Positions 7,719 to 16,769 of a stretch of DNA of 64,000 nt are shown here, one piece after another (position 1 is the stretch's first letter; each line of letters opens with the position of its first letter). The notes under the pieces were generated by a model that had not been told where the DNA came from, searched no databases, and saw nothing but the letters and a program-made list of their open reading frames with translations. This DNA is from Phaeobacter sp. B1627 (GTDB lineage: Bacteria; Pseudomonadota; Alphaproteobacteria; Rhodobacterales; Rhodobacteraceae): contig NZ_VCNK01000020.1 of the NCBI RefSeq assembly GCF_006265095.1, positions 62,001 to 126,000 of the forward strand. Reading direction: 5' to 3'. Made by a program: the position numbers and the translations under genes.

Positions 7719-9691
7719 GTTATACGCCACTCATTCCGTCCTCCGGGGTCGCGGGCTGGAATTTTCTACAATCGACCTATGACCGGCAATATGACGCCTT
7801 TATCCAAGCAGGTCAGTTGAAAAACGATAGCGAGTACTTTGCCGAAAACATTGGCAAAGTCACGTCAACAGATGACCTTCTCGACGACCGCCGCCTTCTT
7901 CAGGTGGCGGTCAAGGCGTTTGGACTGGAAGAAGAAATCAACTATCGCGCCCTCTTGCAGCGTGCATTGAATGAAGGCACAGCCGCCGACGACGCCTTGG
8001 CAAACACAATGAACGACGAGCGCTATGTAAAGTTCTCGGAGGCATTTGGATTTGGCCCGGGGCAATCTCCGAAAACGACGGATTCCAAGGCCATGCAGGG
8101 AGTCATCGACAGCTTTCAATCCGCCTCCTTCGAGGAGGCAGTCGGCGCAGTGGACGATACCATGCGCACTGCGTTGTTTGCAAAACGCGCGATGATAGAA
8201 GTCTTTGGCGAACCGGATGAGGACGATGTCTCGCAGCTCAGCGTGAAAGAGCGAGCGCTCCGGGAGTTCAACCTGACGCTAGAGGACATCACCGGTGAGG
8301 AAGACGAACAACCCGGCGTAACCTCCGTTGAAGATCAGTGGCAGGACATCGTTCAACGCGACGTTCTGACCGATTTCCTCAATACGACCCTTCGCATGTC
8401 TGCGTCCATTACCGGTCTCGATGAGGACGAACAAATTCAGGCTTATCGCGACAGGGCAACCGTTGTCTTCGGTAGCGATGACCCAACCGTTTTCTTCTCG
8501 CCTGACAACAAGGACGTGGTGTTGTCGGCTTACAAAACCCGCGCGACAGTGGATGGTGATCCAAGTGATGAAATCACCGCTATTGCAGATCTGTCGGAAC
8601 GAATTCTGGATCAGATGGTGTCCCGGGATTCGGCTCTGAACGAGGAGTGGGACTATATCGCGCGGCAGGACCCCCTTGCAGAGTTCATGAAAATTGCGCT
8701 GGAATTGCCGGATGATATCGCGGATCGCGAGACCAGTGAAGCGATGAGGATTTACCGTGAGAAGGCGATAGAAGCCTTTGGGACCGACGATCCGAATGTT
8801 TTTGCCAACAGCAAAAATATGGACGATATGCTGGCGGTGTACAGGGAAAAAGCCACCGAATCCGGCATGCGGAATAGCGAAATTTCTGCCAATTTGAGCA
8901 CCGTTGAAACGATTTTGAAATTCTCTTACGGCGAAGACGACACTGCCCCGGACAACAGTGCCGAGCTGGAACAGGCGGCAATCGACGCCGACTGGTTTAG
9001 CACCATGGGCCAAACCGGTGTCCCGCGTTTTCTGAACACCGCTCTCGAAGTCGATTCAGCAGTTGAAGATCTTATTGCCCAGAGCGAGCTGGATGCAGGG
9101 TCGACATTCGATAGCCTTTCCATCGACCAGCAGCTGGCGATCTATAAGGATCAAGCGACCGAACTTTTTGGCACGGATGATTTGAAAGAACTCACAGGCC
9201 CCTACCAAATTGGTCTGGTGAGCGATGCCTATCGCGCAAATGCTGCTGCGGATGGCGAAAGTGAGTTTTTCATCACCTACTATGCGCAAATTGCAGAACG
9301 AGAGCTGGAGACCCTGTTTCAATCCGATGATACAGATGCGGAGCAAGAGTTCGAAGACGCGCTGGAAAAACTGCGCACTATGAATGATGAGGACGACGGG
9401 CCAAGTGCCACATCGCAATGGTTCACCATTATGGGGCAGCAGGCGATGACCGACTTTATGCAGGTGGCGCTGGGCTTGCCAAGTGAGGTCGGGCAAATGG
9501 ATATTGATCAGGCCGTCGAAGTTTACAAGCGTAAATCTGAGGAAATTCTGGGAACCGACAAGCCGTCAGAGTTCATCGCCGGGAACAAGATGGATGATCT
9601 GGTCAATATGTACCTGACACGGGCACAAATGAGATCAATCAGCAGCGGCTATAGCTCTGGAAGTGCCGCACTTATGATGCTCCGCAGCTAA
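7715..9691 (+). CDS. DUF1217 flagellar-locus protein
   Basis: Protein of 658 residues made of about four repeats of the DUF1217 unit, each with a pattern like DFLNTTLRM, then a helix ending AIEAFGTDDPNVF and a ...NSKNMDDMLAVYREKA element. The repeats start near residues 20, 210, 320, 440 and 570 with varying conservation. The composition is acidic and helical, with no signal peptide. DUF1217 proteins occur in flagellar loci of Rhodobacterales and rhizobia; their role is not firmly known, though a secreted flagellar part or export substrate is likely. The ATG at 7715 overlaps the flbT stop. The open frame extends upstream only inside flbT. Confidence 0.85.
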   Translation: MSYTPLIPSSGVAGWNFLQSTYDRQYDAFIQAGQLKNDSEYFAENIGKVTSTDDLLDDRRLLQVAVKAFGLEEEINYRALLQRALNEGTAADDALANTMNDERYVKFSEAFGFGPGQSPKTTDSKAMQGVIDSFQSASFEEAVGAVDDTMRTALFAKRAMIEVFGEPDEDDVSQLSVKERALREFNLTLEDITGEEDEQPGVTSVEDQWQDIVQRDVLTDFLNTTLRMSASITGLDEDEQIQAYRDRATVVFGSDDPTVFFSPDNKDVVLSAYKTRATVDGDPSDEITAIADLSERILDQMVSRDSALNEEWDYIARQDPLAEFMKIALELPDDIADRETSEAMRIYREKAIEAFGTDDPNVFANSKNMDDMLAVYREKATESGMRNSEISANLSTVETILKFSYGEDDTAPDNSAELEQAAIDADWFSTMGQTGVPRFLNTALEVDSAVEDLIAQSELDAGSTFDSLSIDQQLAIYKDQATELFGTDDLKELTGPYQIGLVSDAYRANAAADGESEFFITYYAQIAERELETLFQSDDTDAEQEFEDALEKLRTMNDEDDGPSATSQWFTIMGQQAMTDFMQVALGLPSEVGQMDIDQAVEVYKRKSEEILGTDKPSEFIAGNKMDDLVNMYLTRAQMRSISSGYSSGSAALMMLRS

Positions 9692-10005
9692 CAGCATTGA
9701 CCTGCCCCCGCATGGTCTGAGCCCATCGGGTGGACTGGTTTGATTGCGAGTGCATTGTTGACCTCCGGTACTTCGGAATAATGGTTTTGAGCGCAGTTGG
9801 GCGATCGCCCAGCTGCGCTGTGCGGCGTGACTGTTTTGAGATGGATGTGCCATTGTCAAACAAGCGTTGGGATTCCTCCGAGCTATCGACGATTTCGCCA
9901 TTCAACAGCTCGTCATGGAACCGGGCGCTGAAGCTTTCGCAGACGCCGTTCTCCCAGGGTGATCCTGGTTCGATATAGGATCGGCCGCGATACAATCCCT
10001 CACCT
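9672..10005 (-). pseudogene. IS3-family transposase remnant (OrfB C-terminus)
   Basis: The minus strand encodes YIEPGSPWENGVCESFSARF and HDELLNGEI, the signature end of the DDE integrase core of IS3-group transposases, including the catalytic Glu in WENGVCESF. Downstream the match becomes patchy (QLGDRPTALKTIIP for the usual LGYRPPAPETIIP), so the copy is frameshifted or eroded. OrfA and most of OrfB are absent and no terminal inverted repeats were found. It lies inside the flagellar locus between the DUF1217 gene and fliI and touches the 3' end of the former. Confidence 0.75.
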
Positions 10006-10055
10006 TTAAAGCGGTAGATCCCATCCCATCAACGGTCGGATCGGAGTCGTCCCTC

Positions 10056-10090
10056 CCAGTATGTCCCGAGGTACCAGTATGTCCCGAGGT
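10056..10090. repeat. Tandem 17-nt duplication
   Basis: CCAGTATGTCCCGAGGT occurs twice, separated by a single A (18-nt period), in the non-coding stretch next to the IS3 remnant. Probably a slippage or transposition scar. Confidence 0.8.
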
Positions 10091-10214
10091 GTTTGAGCGC
10101 GTCACCCAAGGGAGCTGCGGCGGAGACGCGGGCGCGGCGGGCGGCCAACCTCGCCTCAAACTCAGCGACAGACGACCGCATCCCTCATATCAAAACCCAT
10201 GCCCAGGAGCATCT

Positions 10215-10244
10215 TTCCAGGCCAAATGGTTCCAGGCCAAATGG
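10215..10244. repeat. Tandem 15-nt duplication
   Basis: TTCCAGGCCAAATGG is directly repeated twice without a spacer, 37 bp downstream of the fliI stop (fliI is leftward). Together with the 10056-10090 repeat it marks a region of repeated slippage around the IS remnant. Confidence 0.8.
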
Positions 10245-10280
10245 GATAACATCCTCCGCACACCGGATCCTTTGGCCGAC

Positions 10281-11609
10281 CTAGCGACCGGAACCGGCCC
10301 GCCGCAGCAGCAGAGCGAGTCTGTTGAAACTTGCTTTAATCCCCTCAGGCTCCGCACGACCGAAAAATGCGTCCAGCTCCGGCCAAACCTTCACAGCCTG
10401 GTCAAGAACCAGGTCGTTTCCTTCGGAATAGAGCCCGGCCCGGATCATGACCTCGGATTGCTCATAGGCGCCTAGAAACTTTCGTACCCCGAGAATCATC
10501 TCGTTTTCGTCCTTCGTCGCCGCCGCAGGCAGGCTGCGCGATACGGAGCGTGACACATCAATGGCAGGGAATCGGCCCCGTTCGGCGATCTCCCGGTTGA
10601 GTACGATGTGGCCGTCCAGAACCCCCCGCAGAATATCGGCGATAGGTTCGTCCATATCGGACCCTGCGACCAACACGCTGAAGACGGCGGTGATATCACC
10701 CTGCCCATCCGACCCCGGCCCCGCGCGCTCACACAGCCCCGTGATAAGGGGCGTGACGGAGGGCGGGAAGCCACGCAGGGCCGGCGCCTCGCCAGAGGCC
10801 ACTGCAATTTCCCGATGGGCCTCGGCAAACCGGGTGATAGAATCGGCCATAAACAACACATTCATTCCCTGATCCCGGAAATGTTCGGCAACGGTCATCG
10901 CGGCCCATGCGCATCGACGGCGCACCAGCGCCGATTGATCCGAAGTCGCAGCCACAACGATCGCACGCTTCATGCCCTCTGGTCCCAACACATCCTTCAC
11001 AAAATGGTTGACCTCACGACCCCGCTCGCCAATCAGCGCCATGACGACCACATCGGCCTCCATGTTTTGCGCGAGTTGCGCCATCAATGTGGATTTACCA
11101 ACACCTGAGCCCGCGAACAGACCCACCCTTTGTCCGGTTACGATCGGCAGCACGGTGTTGAGAATGGACAGGCCGCTGGACAATCGTTTGCCCAGACCCC
11201 TGCGCGACGCAGCCTTTGGCGGGCTGGCCATCAGGTCCCGGCTCTCCACACCACGCAGCATCGGATTTGCATCCAGAGGTTCACCAAAGGGGTCTATCAA
11301 CCGTCCGATCCAACTGTTATCCGGCGCAAAGTCCGGCGTCGGAAACAACAGCACCGCGTCCCCGATGGAGGCGCGTTCCGGCGCGGTATCCGGCAGCATG
11401 CGGATATGATCGGAGCCGATCGCCAGGACTTCACCATGGAGATCATCCTTCTTCCCGCGACGCAGAACCAGCCTGTCACCGATACGGGCCTGGCGCTCCA
11501 GGCCCGACACCTCGATCTCGCCGCCGGAAATACCGGTAACACGTCCCAATGGGGTAGAGAGCTGCGCGCTTGCCAACTCTTGGCTGAGCGCTTCGATCGA
11601 TTTCATCAT
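10281..11609 (-). CDS. fliI: FliI, flagellar export ATPase
   Basis: Cytoplasmic F1-like ATPase that energises the flagellar type III export gate, about 442 residues. The Walker A motif is GLFAGSGVGKSTLMAQLAQN and Walker B is MNVLFMADSITRFAEAHREI. The DGHIVLNREIAERGRFPAID segment is typical of FliI/SctN. The frame begins at 11627, but the ATG at 11609 has GGAG nine bases upstream, whereas the first ATG has its AGAGGA directly abutting; the choice is tentative. It is divergent from flgB with a CtrA-like box between them. The IS remnant lies downstream. Confidence 0.95.
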   Translation of the reverse strand: MMKSIEALSQELASAQLSTPLGRVTGISGGEIEVSGLERQARIGDRLVLRRGKKDDLHGEVLAIGSDHIRMLPDTAPERASIGDAVLLFPTPDFAPDNSWIGRLIDPFGEPLDANPMLRGVESRDLMASPPKAASRRGLGKRLSSGLSILNTVLPIVTGQRVGLFAGSGVGKSTLMAQLAQNMEADVVVMALIGERGREVNHFVKDVLGPEGMKRAIVVAATSDQSALVRRRCAWAAMTVAEHFRDQGMNVLFMADSITRFAEAHREIAVASGEAPALRGFPPSVTPLITGLCERAGPGSDGQGDITAVFSVLVAGSDMDEPIADILRGVLDGHIVLNREIAERGRFPAIDVSRSVSRSLPAAATKDENEMILGVRKFLGAYEQSEVMIRAGLYSEGNDLVLDQAVKVWPELDAFFGRAEPEGIKASFNRLALLLRRAGSGR

Positions 11610-11659
11610 ATGCGGGTTCTCCAACATTCCTCTGAAAACAATTTCTAAAGGAATCAGGG

Positions 11660-11674
11660 TTAAGCCTTGATTGA
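11660..11674. promoter_or_regulatory. CtrA-like box, fliI/flgB divergent promoter
   Basis: TTAA, seven bases, TTGA, one mismatch from TTAA-N7-TTAA. It lies in the short gap between the divergent fliI and flgB operons, 24 bp from the chosen flgB start. Confidence 0.4.
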
Positions 11675-11697
11675 AATTGATCGAGGGAGAAGCCCCG

Positions 11698-12087
11698 GTG
11701 TTCGAAAGACTGAATGTTTTTAATATCGCCTATTCCATGGCGACCCATGCAGGTAAGCGTCAGGCGCTTATCTCGGAAAATATCGCGAATGCGGATACCC
11801 CAGGGTATCACGCCAAGGATATCAAACCTTTCACTGAAGTTTTCGCTGCAGGCGAAGCGCAGGGCGACATGACGGCCTCGCGCGGTGCCCATCTGCATGG
11901 TGCGAACGGAAGTGGCTTTGACTGGGCCGTCACCACCGACGACAGCTCTATCGATCCAAATGGCAATTCCGTTTCCGTGGAGGAACAGATCCTCAACGGC
12001 GTTGAGGCTAAACGGCAGCATGATCGTGCGCTCGCCGTTTACCGCTCTTCCATGAACATCCTACGCGCCAGCCTCGGCCGCAGCTGA
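11698..12087 (+). CDS. flgB: FlgB, proximal rod protein
   Basis: Periplasmic rod subunit, about 129 residues, exported by the flagellar system. The rod/hook N-terminal motif SENIANADTPGYHAKDI is clear. The start is GTG at 11698, preceded by GAGGGAGA. A TTG at 11671 would add nine residues that do not match the family, whose members begin Met-Phe-Glu. It heads a long rightward operon flgB-flgC-fliE-fliQ-flgF-flgG-flgA-flgH-fliL-like. Confidence 0.94.
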   Translation: MFERLNVFNIAYSMATHAGKRQALISENIANADTPGYHAKDIKPFTEVFAAGEAQGDMTASRGAHLHGANGSGFDWAVTTDDSSIDPNGNSVSVEEQILNGVEAKRQHDRALAVYRSSMNILRASLGRS

Positions 12088-12101
12088 TCAGGAGACAGAC
12101 A

Positions 12102-12494
12102 ATGAGCGATTTTTCCAAAGCCCTGTCAGTGACTGCTAGCGCCCTGCGCGCGCAGGCTGCCAGATTGACCCATGTGTCCGAGAACATCTCGAACGCGGAT
12201 ACCCCCGGCTATCGCCGCAAGACGGTCTCCTTTCAGGCCGTTCGCGATCTGGCGACAGATGTCAGCGAAGTCAGGGTTGGGCGTGTGTCTCTGGACCGCA
12301 AAAACCTGGAGGAAATTTACGACCCCTCGCACCCGCTGGCAGATGAAACTGGCCACTACGAGGGCTCAAACGTCGATCTGATGATCGAAGTCTCGGACGC
12401 GCGCGAAGCGCAGCGTACCTACGAAGCAAACCTGAAGATGTTTGATCAGACCCGGCAAATGTCGGCCTCTCTGATGGACCTCTTGCGTCGCTAA
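12102..12494 (+). CDS. flgC: FlgC, proximal rod protein
   Basis: Rod subunit of 130 residues. The N-terminal SENISNADTPGYRRKTVSFQ and the C-terminal FlgC helix (DAREAQRTYEANLKMFDQTR) are both present. The intervening SNVDLMIE is the usual link in FlgC (family form: NVN-x-x-xEM). It sits 14 bp after flgB, and the ATG has AGGAGA upstream. Confidence 0.95.
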   Translation: MSDFSKALSVTASALRAQAARLTHVSENISNADTPGYRRKTVSFQAVRDLATDVSEVRVGRVSLDRKNLEEIYDPSHPLADETGHYEGSNVDLMIEVSDAREAQRTYEANLKMFDQTRQMSASLMDLLRR

Positions 12495-12517
12495 CCTGAA
12501 CAGATTGGAGATCCAGA

Positions 12518-12814
12518 ATGGATATTCGTTCAATTAATGCCACATCCGGCTACAATGCGGCCCGCCCGGCCACGAAAATCGACCCGGAATACACCCCCGG
12601 TACGATTCAAGAGCACGCAAAAGCAAGCTTTGAAGATTTCACCAATACGCTGGTCAACAGTGAGCAGGTCTCCGTGCAGTCGATGACTGGAAACGCTGAT
12701 CCGCACGCGCTGGTACAAGCCCTTGCGCAGACCGAACTTGCCGTGGAAACCGCTGTGACCGTGCGCAACAAGGTGGTCGAAGCCTATCAGGAAATCCTGC
12801 GGATGCCGGTCTGA
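12518..12814 (+). CDS. fliE: FliE, rod-MS ring adapter
   Basis: Small export-substrate protein of 98 residues that joins the MS ring to the proximal rod. The C-terminal family motif is good: DPHALVQALAQTELAVETAV followed by RNKVVEAYQEILRMPV. The N-terminus is disordered. It lies between flgC and fliQ in the rod operon. Confidence 0.93.
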   Translation: MDIRSINATSGYNAARPATKIDPEYTPGTIQEHAKASFEDFTNTLVNSEQVSVQSMTGNADPHALVQALAQTELAVETAVTVRNKVVEAYQEILRMPV

Positions 12815-12817
12815 GCC

Positions 12818-13090
12818 ATGATGAGCGAAGGCGTATTCTACGACACCCTGCGTCAGGCCATCCTGGCAGCGATTACGATGGCTTTGCCAATCCTGGTTGT
12901 TGCTCTGGTCGTCGGCCTGACGGTGGGCCTGTTTCAAGCCCTGACCTCCATCCAGGAGATGACACTGACGTTTGTGCCTAAACTCGCAAGCATTCTGGTC
13001 GTTTTCTGGTTGACCATGGGCATCATGACGCAAACGCTGGTCGCTTTTTTTGACGGAAGTATCATTCCTCTGATCCAAGGGGGCTTTTAA
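12818..13090 (+). CDS. fliQ: FliQ, export gate membrane protein
   Basis: Inner-membrane component of the flagellar type III gate (FliP5Q4R1 complex), 90 residues with two hydrophobic helices. The FliQ core ALVVGLTVGLFQALTSIQEM and TLTFVPKLASILVVFWLTM is intact. The stop overlaps the flgF start by one base (TAATG). Its partners fliR and fliP are encoded elsewhere in this window, in separate operons. Confidence 0.96.
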   Translation: MMSEGVFYDTLRQAILAAITMALPILVVALVVGLTVGLFQALTSIQEMTLTFVPKLASILVVFWLTMGIMTQTLVAFFDGSIIPLIQGGF

Positions 13091-13806
13091 TGGGATCCAT
13101 CGGTTATACTACCCTTTCACGTCAGTCCGGCCTGTTGAATGAAATGCGGGTCGTGGCCAACAATATCGCGAACTCCGCAACCTCAGGGTTTCGGTCCGAA
13201 GGCCTGATTTTCTCGGAATACGTGCAATCGGCACCAGGACAGGAAAGCCTGTCGATGGGGCGGGCAAATATCCGCAACACCTCGCTGGAGCAAGGCACGC
13301 TGAGCCAGACCAATGGTACGTATGATCTGGCGATCGAAGGCGACGGTTTCTTCATGGTCGAAACGCCGGTCGGCAATCGCCTGACCCGCGCGGGCAATTT
13401 CACGCCAAATGCCGCGGGCGATCTGGTCACGGCCGATGGCTACCGCGTTCTGGACGCAGGGCAGGCTCCTGTTTTTGTCCCCGGTGACGCACAAACCGTT
13501 TCTTTCGGGGCTGATGGTACGCTGAGTGCCGATGGCCAGCAGTTGGGGCAGATCGGTCTGTTCCTGCCGGGCGAAGACGCTCAGATCCTGCGCGAAGATG
13601 GTGTCATGTTCCGGGTGGAAGGTGAAACCGTTGCCGCCGAGGACGCCAAAGTCCTGCAGGGCTTTGTCGAAGGGTCCAACGTCAATACCATTCACCAACT
13701 GGCCCGGATGATCGAGGTGCAACGCGCCTACGAAATGGGCCAGAGCTTTCTTGACCACGAGGATAAGCGGATCCGCGCGGCCATCGACAACCTGATGAAA
13801 TCATAG
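13090..13806 (+). CDS. flgF: FlgF, proximal rod protein
   Basis: Rod subunit of 238 residues. N-terminal rod motif NNIANSATSGFRSEGLIFSE, the central EGDGFFMVETPVGNRLTRAG typical of FlgF/FlgG, and the C-terminal NTIHQLARMIEVQRAYEMGQ. It starts at the A of the fliQ stop and is followed by flgG after nine bases. Confidence 0.94.
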   Translation: MGSIGYTTLSRQSGLLNEMRVVANNIANSATSGFRSEGLIFSEYVQSAPGQESLSMGRANIRNTSLEQGTLSQTNGTYDLAIEGDGFFMVETPVGNRLTRAGNFTPNAAGDLVTADGYRVLDAGQAPVFVPGDAQTVSFGADGTLSADGQQLGQIGLFLPGEDAQILREDGVMFRVEGETVAAEDAKVLQGFVEGSNVNTIHQLARMIEVQRAYEMGQSFLDHEDKRIRAAIDNLMKS

Positions 13807-13815
13807 GAGATAACC

Positions 13816-14601
13816 ATGCGTGCACTCAAAATCGCCGCCACGGGGATGAGCGCGCAACAGCTGCGCGTCGAAACCATCTCCAATAACCTCGCGAACATGA
13901 ACACCACCGCCTACAATGCCCGGCGGGCGGAGTTTGCGGACTTGCATTATCAGCAAGTCGCACGGCCTGGAACTGTGAATGCCTCGGATGGCACCGTGCT
14001 GCCGACCGGTGTGCAGCTCGGTCTTGGGGTGCGTCCCTCAGCGGTGTCCATCTATCTGCAACAGGGTGCTCTGTCTCAAACGGGCAACGACCTCGATATT
14101 GCCATCGACGGCAACGGCTACTTCGAGGTCACGCTGCCTTCCGGAGACACCGCATACACGCGCGACGGGTCCTTCAAACGGTCCGCGGATGGTCTGGTGG
14201 TCACCAATGATGGCTATCCGGTCTCGCCTGAGATTACCGTCCCCGAGGACGCAACTTCAATCTCGATCAACGCCCAGGGCGAACTCTACGCCTATTTTGA
14301 TGACAGCATCGAGGCAGAGCTGCTCGGGCAGTTCACCATTTCCGGCTTTACCAATCCCAAGGGGTTGGAAGCGGTCGGCGGAAACCTGTTCAAACAGACC
14401 GAAGCCTCTGGCCAGCCCGTCACCACAGATCCCGGAACCGATGGTCTGGGAACCATGCGCCAGGGCTATCTGGAAGACAGCTCGGTGGATGCCGTGCGTG
14501 AAATCACCGATCTGATCGAGGCCCAGCGTGGCTATGAGATGAATTCCAAAGTGATATCAGCGGTTGATCAGATGATGTCGGCGACCACCCAGGTTCGCTA
14601 A
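13816..14601 (+). CDS. flgG: FlgG, distal rod protein
   Basis: Major distal rod subunit, 261 residues, the usual length. It starts MRALKIAATGMSAQQLRVE and carries NNLANMNTTAYNARRAEFAD, GNGYFEVTLPSGDTAYTRDG, and the conserved end SVDAVREITDLIEAQRGYEM then NSKVISAVDQMM. The flgA start follows the stop directly. Confidence 0.97.
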   Translation: MRALKIAATGMSAQQLRVETISNNLANMNTTAYNARRAEFADLHYQQVARPGTVNASDGTVLPTGVQLGLGVRPSAVSIYLQQGALSQTGNDLDIAIDGNGYFEVTLPSGDTAYTRDGSFKRSADGLVVTNDGYPVSPEITVPEDATSISINAQGELYAYFDDSIEAELLGQFTISGFTNPKGLEAVGGNLFKQTEASGQPVTTDPGTDGLGTMRQGYLEDSSVDAVREITDLIEAQRGYEMNSKVISAVDQMMSATTQVR

Positions 14602-15021
14602 ATGAAACATCTGCTCGCTCTCATCGTCGGGATCCTCTTCGCCCAGTCCGCATTGGCCGAAATACTCGTGCCCGCACGGACTATCCGGGCCAAGGAAATC
14701 ATCTCCGCCGAGGATCTGATGTTCAAAAACATCCAATCCCCAGGCGCGCTGAGCAATCCCGAGGATGTGATCGGGCAGGAAGCGCGTATTGCGCTTTACG
14801 CAAGCCGTCCGATCCATGCCGGGGACATAGGCGCCCCTGCCATCGTGGATCGCAATGATCTGGTGAAGCTTATTTTTCGCCACGGCGGTCTGGAAATCAC
14901 CACCGAGGGCCGGTCACTCGGCCGCGGTGCGGAAGGCGAATACATCCGGGTCATGAACCTGTCCTCGCGCACGACCGTCACAGGACGGATCACCGCGAGC
15001 GGAAATATTGAGGTAGATTAA
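14602..15021 (+). CDS. flgA: FlgA, P-ring assembly chaperone
   Basis: Periplasmic chaperone for the FlgI P-ring protein, 139 residues, shorter than the enterobacterial form and with only the SAF-like C-terminal domain. A signal peptide is visible (MKHLLALIVGILFAQSALA). The SAF domain reads VPARTIRAKEIISAEDLM and ends SLGRGAEGEYIRVMNLSSR. The client flgI is outside the window. It overlaps flgH by one base. Confidence 0.93.
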   Translation: MKHLLALIVGILFAQSALAEILVPARTIRAKEIISAEDLMFKNIQSPGALSNPEDVIGQEARIALYASRPIHAGDIGAPAIVDRNDLVKLIFRHGGLEITTEGRSLGRGAEGEYIRVMNLSSRTTVTGRITASGNIEVD

Positions 15022-15758
15022 TGAAACCCATTCTCGCAGTGAAATGTGCAGTTCTCGGTCTCGGGCTCCTGGGGGGCTGCGCGCGCATGGACCATATCGG
15101 CAAGCCGCCGAGCTTCACCCCCGGAAATGAAACCCAGGAACATGTGGCGATGCTCTACCAGGGCTTGCCATTGACCTCGCAAACCCAACGCGCTGTGGAC
15201 AATGCGTCCCTTTGGAGCGGGTCCCGGCAATCGTTGCTCGGGGACCGGCGGGCGACCAAAAAAGGTGATATCCTGACTGTGGTCATCGAGATCGACGAAC
15301 AGGCATCGATTTCCAATGACACCTCCCGGTCGCGCAATTCGTCCGAAAGTATGCAGGTTCCCCAGCTTCTCGGCTTGCCGCAGCGCGTGAACGAGCGGTT
15401 GCCAGAGGGCGCCAGCAGTGATGACCTCATTGACCTGGGGAGTTCATCCTCTTCCGGCGGCAGCGGGTCGGTGAGCCGCAGCGAAAATCTGGAACTGCGC
15501 GTTGCTGCAACTGTCGTTGATGTGCTGCCCAATGGCGTTCTCGCCATCACTGGATCGCAAGAGCTTCGGGTGAATTTCGAATTGCGTGAACTGCTGGTGT
15601 CCGGCTATGTGCGCCCGGATGACATTTCCCGCCAGAACGAAGTGACATACGACAAAATTGCCTCCGCCCGAGTGTCCTACGGCGGGCGTGGACAGATCAC
15701 CGATATGCAGCAGCCCCGCTATGGTCAGCAGGTGCTTGATGCGATCCTTCCATTCTGA
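15021..15758 (+). CDS. flgH: FlgH, L-ring lipoprotein
   Basis: Outer-membrane L-ring subunit, 245 residues. A lipoprotein signal peptide with lipobox LLGGC puts the lipidated Cys near residue 20. Family motifs SLWSGSRQSLLGDRRATKKG and GDILTVVIEIDEQASISNDT are present, and the C-terminus reads VRPDDISRQNEVTYDKIASA then ARVSYGGRGQI. It is in the flgB operon; the next gene starts 12 bp later. Confidence 0.96.
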   Translation: MKPILAVKCAVLGLGLLGGCARMDHIGKPPSFTPGNETQEHVAMLYQGLPLTSQTQRAVDNASLWSGSRQSLLGDRRATKKGDILTVVIEIDEQASISNDTSRSRNSSESMQVPQLLGLPQRVNERLPEGASSDDLIDLGSSSSSGGSGSVSRSENLELRVAATVVDVLPNGVLAITGSQELRVNFELRELLVSGYVRPDDISRQNEVTYDKIASARVSYGGRGQITDMQQPRYGQQVLDAILPF

Positions 15759-15770
15759 GGTCTCCGTATA

Positions 15771-16274
15771 ATGTCGAAATTGCTCCCAATACTTCTGCTG
15801 GTGATCGGCCTTGGCGGCGGGATCGGTGCGGGCATCATGCTTGCACCGCCTCCGGAAGAAGGGGACCACGCTGAGGCCGGCGAAGATGGTGCACCCCACA
15901 AGGAAGAGGGCCACGAGGAGGAAACTGACGAAGAAATTGATGAAACCATTCCGAATGATTTCATCAAGATCAGCAGCCAGTTTGTTATCCCAGTCGTTGA
16001 ACGCGACCAACTCTCATCTCTGGTTGTCGTGTCATTGAGCCTGGAGACCAAACCCGGAATGGCATCGAAAGTGCATTCGTTCGAGCCAAAACTGCGGGAC
16101 GTTATGCTTCGGGTCCTGTTCGATCACGCCAACATGGGAGGCTTTCGCGGTGCCTTCACGCGATCCGAAGTCCTGGACCCCCTGCGCACATCGCTGCGCG
16201 AAGAAGCGCGCCGGTATCTTGGCTCTGACCTGATTGACGTGCTCATTCTGGAGATCACCCGGCAAGACGTCTAG
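15771..16274 (+). CDS. FliL-like flagellar basal body protein
   Basis: Single-span inner-membrane protein of 167 residues. It has an N-terminal transmembrane helix (LLPILLLVIGLGGGIGAGIM), an acidic His/Glu-rich linker and a periplasmic stomatin-like FliL domain (DFIKISSQFVIPVVERDQ, then SLETKPGMASKVHSFEPKLR and ILEITRQDV). FliL surrounds the stator and supports torque. A second, different fliL lies at 25561-26085, so the locus holds two paralogues. It is the last gene of the rod operon, before a strong terminator. Confidence 0.82.
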   Translation: MSKLLPILLLVIGLGGGIGAGIMLAPPPEEGDHAEAGEDGAPHKEEGHEEETDEEIDETIPNDFIKISSQFVIPVVERDQLSSLVVVSLSLETKPGMASKVHSFEPKLRDVMLRVLFDHANMGGFRGAFTRSEVLDPLRTSLREEARRYLGSDLIDVLILEITRQDV

Positions 16275-16303
16275 ACAGACATCTTTCGCCGCATGCCAGA
16301 GAG

Positions 16304-16340
16304 AAAAAAGCCGCCTTCGTGCATGAAGGCGGCTTTTTTA
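16304..16340. terminator. Bidirectional rho-independent terminator
   Basis: A6-GCCGCCTTC stem, GTGCAT loop, GAAGGCGGC-T6. A perfect 9-bp GC-rich stem flanked by A- and T-runs on both sides. It serves the flgB operon from the left and the flhA-flhB-fliJ operon from the right. Confidence 0.93.
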
Positions 16341-16364
16341 GCTCTGCAGCTCTGTGGGGGCTGA

Positions 16365-16769
16365 TCAGTCCAGATCCATCAACCGGTCAAACAGCATCTT
16401 GTTTTTCTTTTCTTTTGCCTCGCTCCTGAAGCGATCTTCCATCGTTTCAACGGCATGCTTGCGCCCGAACGCGGTACGCAGCTTGTCCATGGCACGGAGT
16501 TTCTGAGCCGTAACCTGAGCCAGATCCTGATTGATATCTCGCCGGGCATTGGTATGCCACTTCTGCCATTGAAGATCGACGCCAAGCGCCTTCATCTCAT
16601 GGCTGTCGTCGATCAACGCACGGGACTGCTCAACCTGTTGTTTCAACATTGAAAGCTGACCACGCAGCTGAGCTTCACGGTCCAGAATCGGCTTCACCTT
16701 GGCGTGTTCTTTCAGATACACGGCGTGGGTGACGGCCCGCATCTGGGCAAGCATCTTGTCCTGTTTCAT
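16365..16769 (-). CDS. FliJ-like flagellar protein
   Basis: A 134-residue, highly charged, all-helical protein with long coiled-coil segments (LDREAQLRGQLSMLKQQVEQ). The size and position (last gene of flhA-fliR-flhB) fit the FliJ/SctO stalk or a general chaperone of the export apparatus, but no diagnostic motif is present. The start overlaps the flhB stop by four bases, so it is cotranscribed. Confidence 0.6.
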   Translation of the reverse strand: MKQDKMLAQMRAVTHAVYLKEHAKVKPILDREAQLRGQLSMLKQQVEQSRALIDDSHEMKALGVDLQWQKWHTNARRDINQDLAQVTAQKLRAMDKLRTAFGRKHAVETMEDRFRSEAKEKKNKMLFDRLMDLD

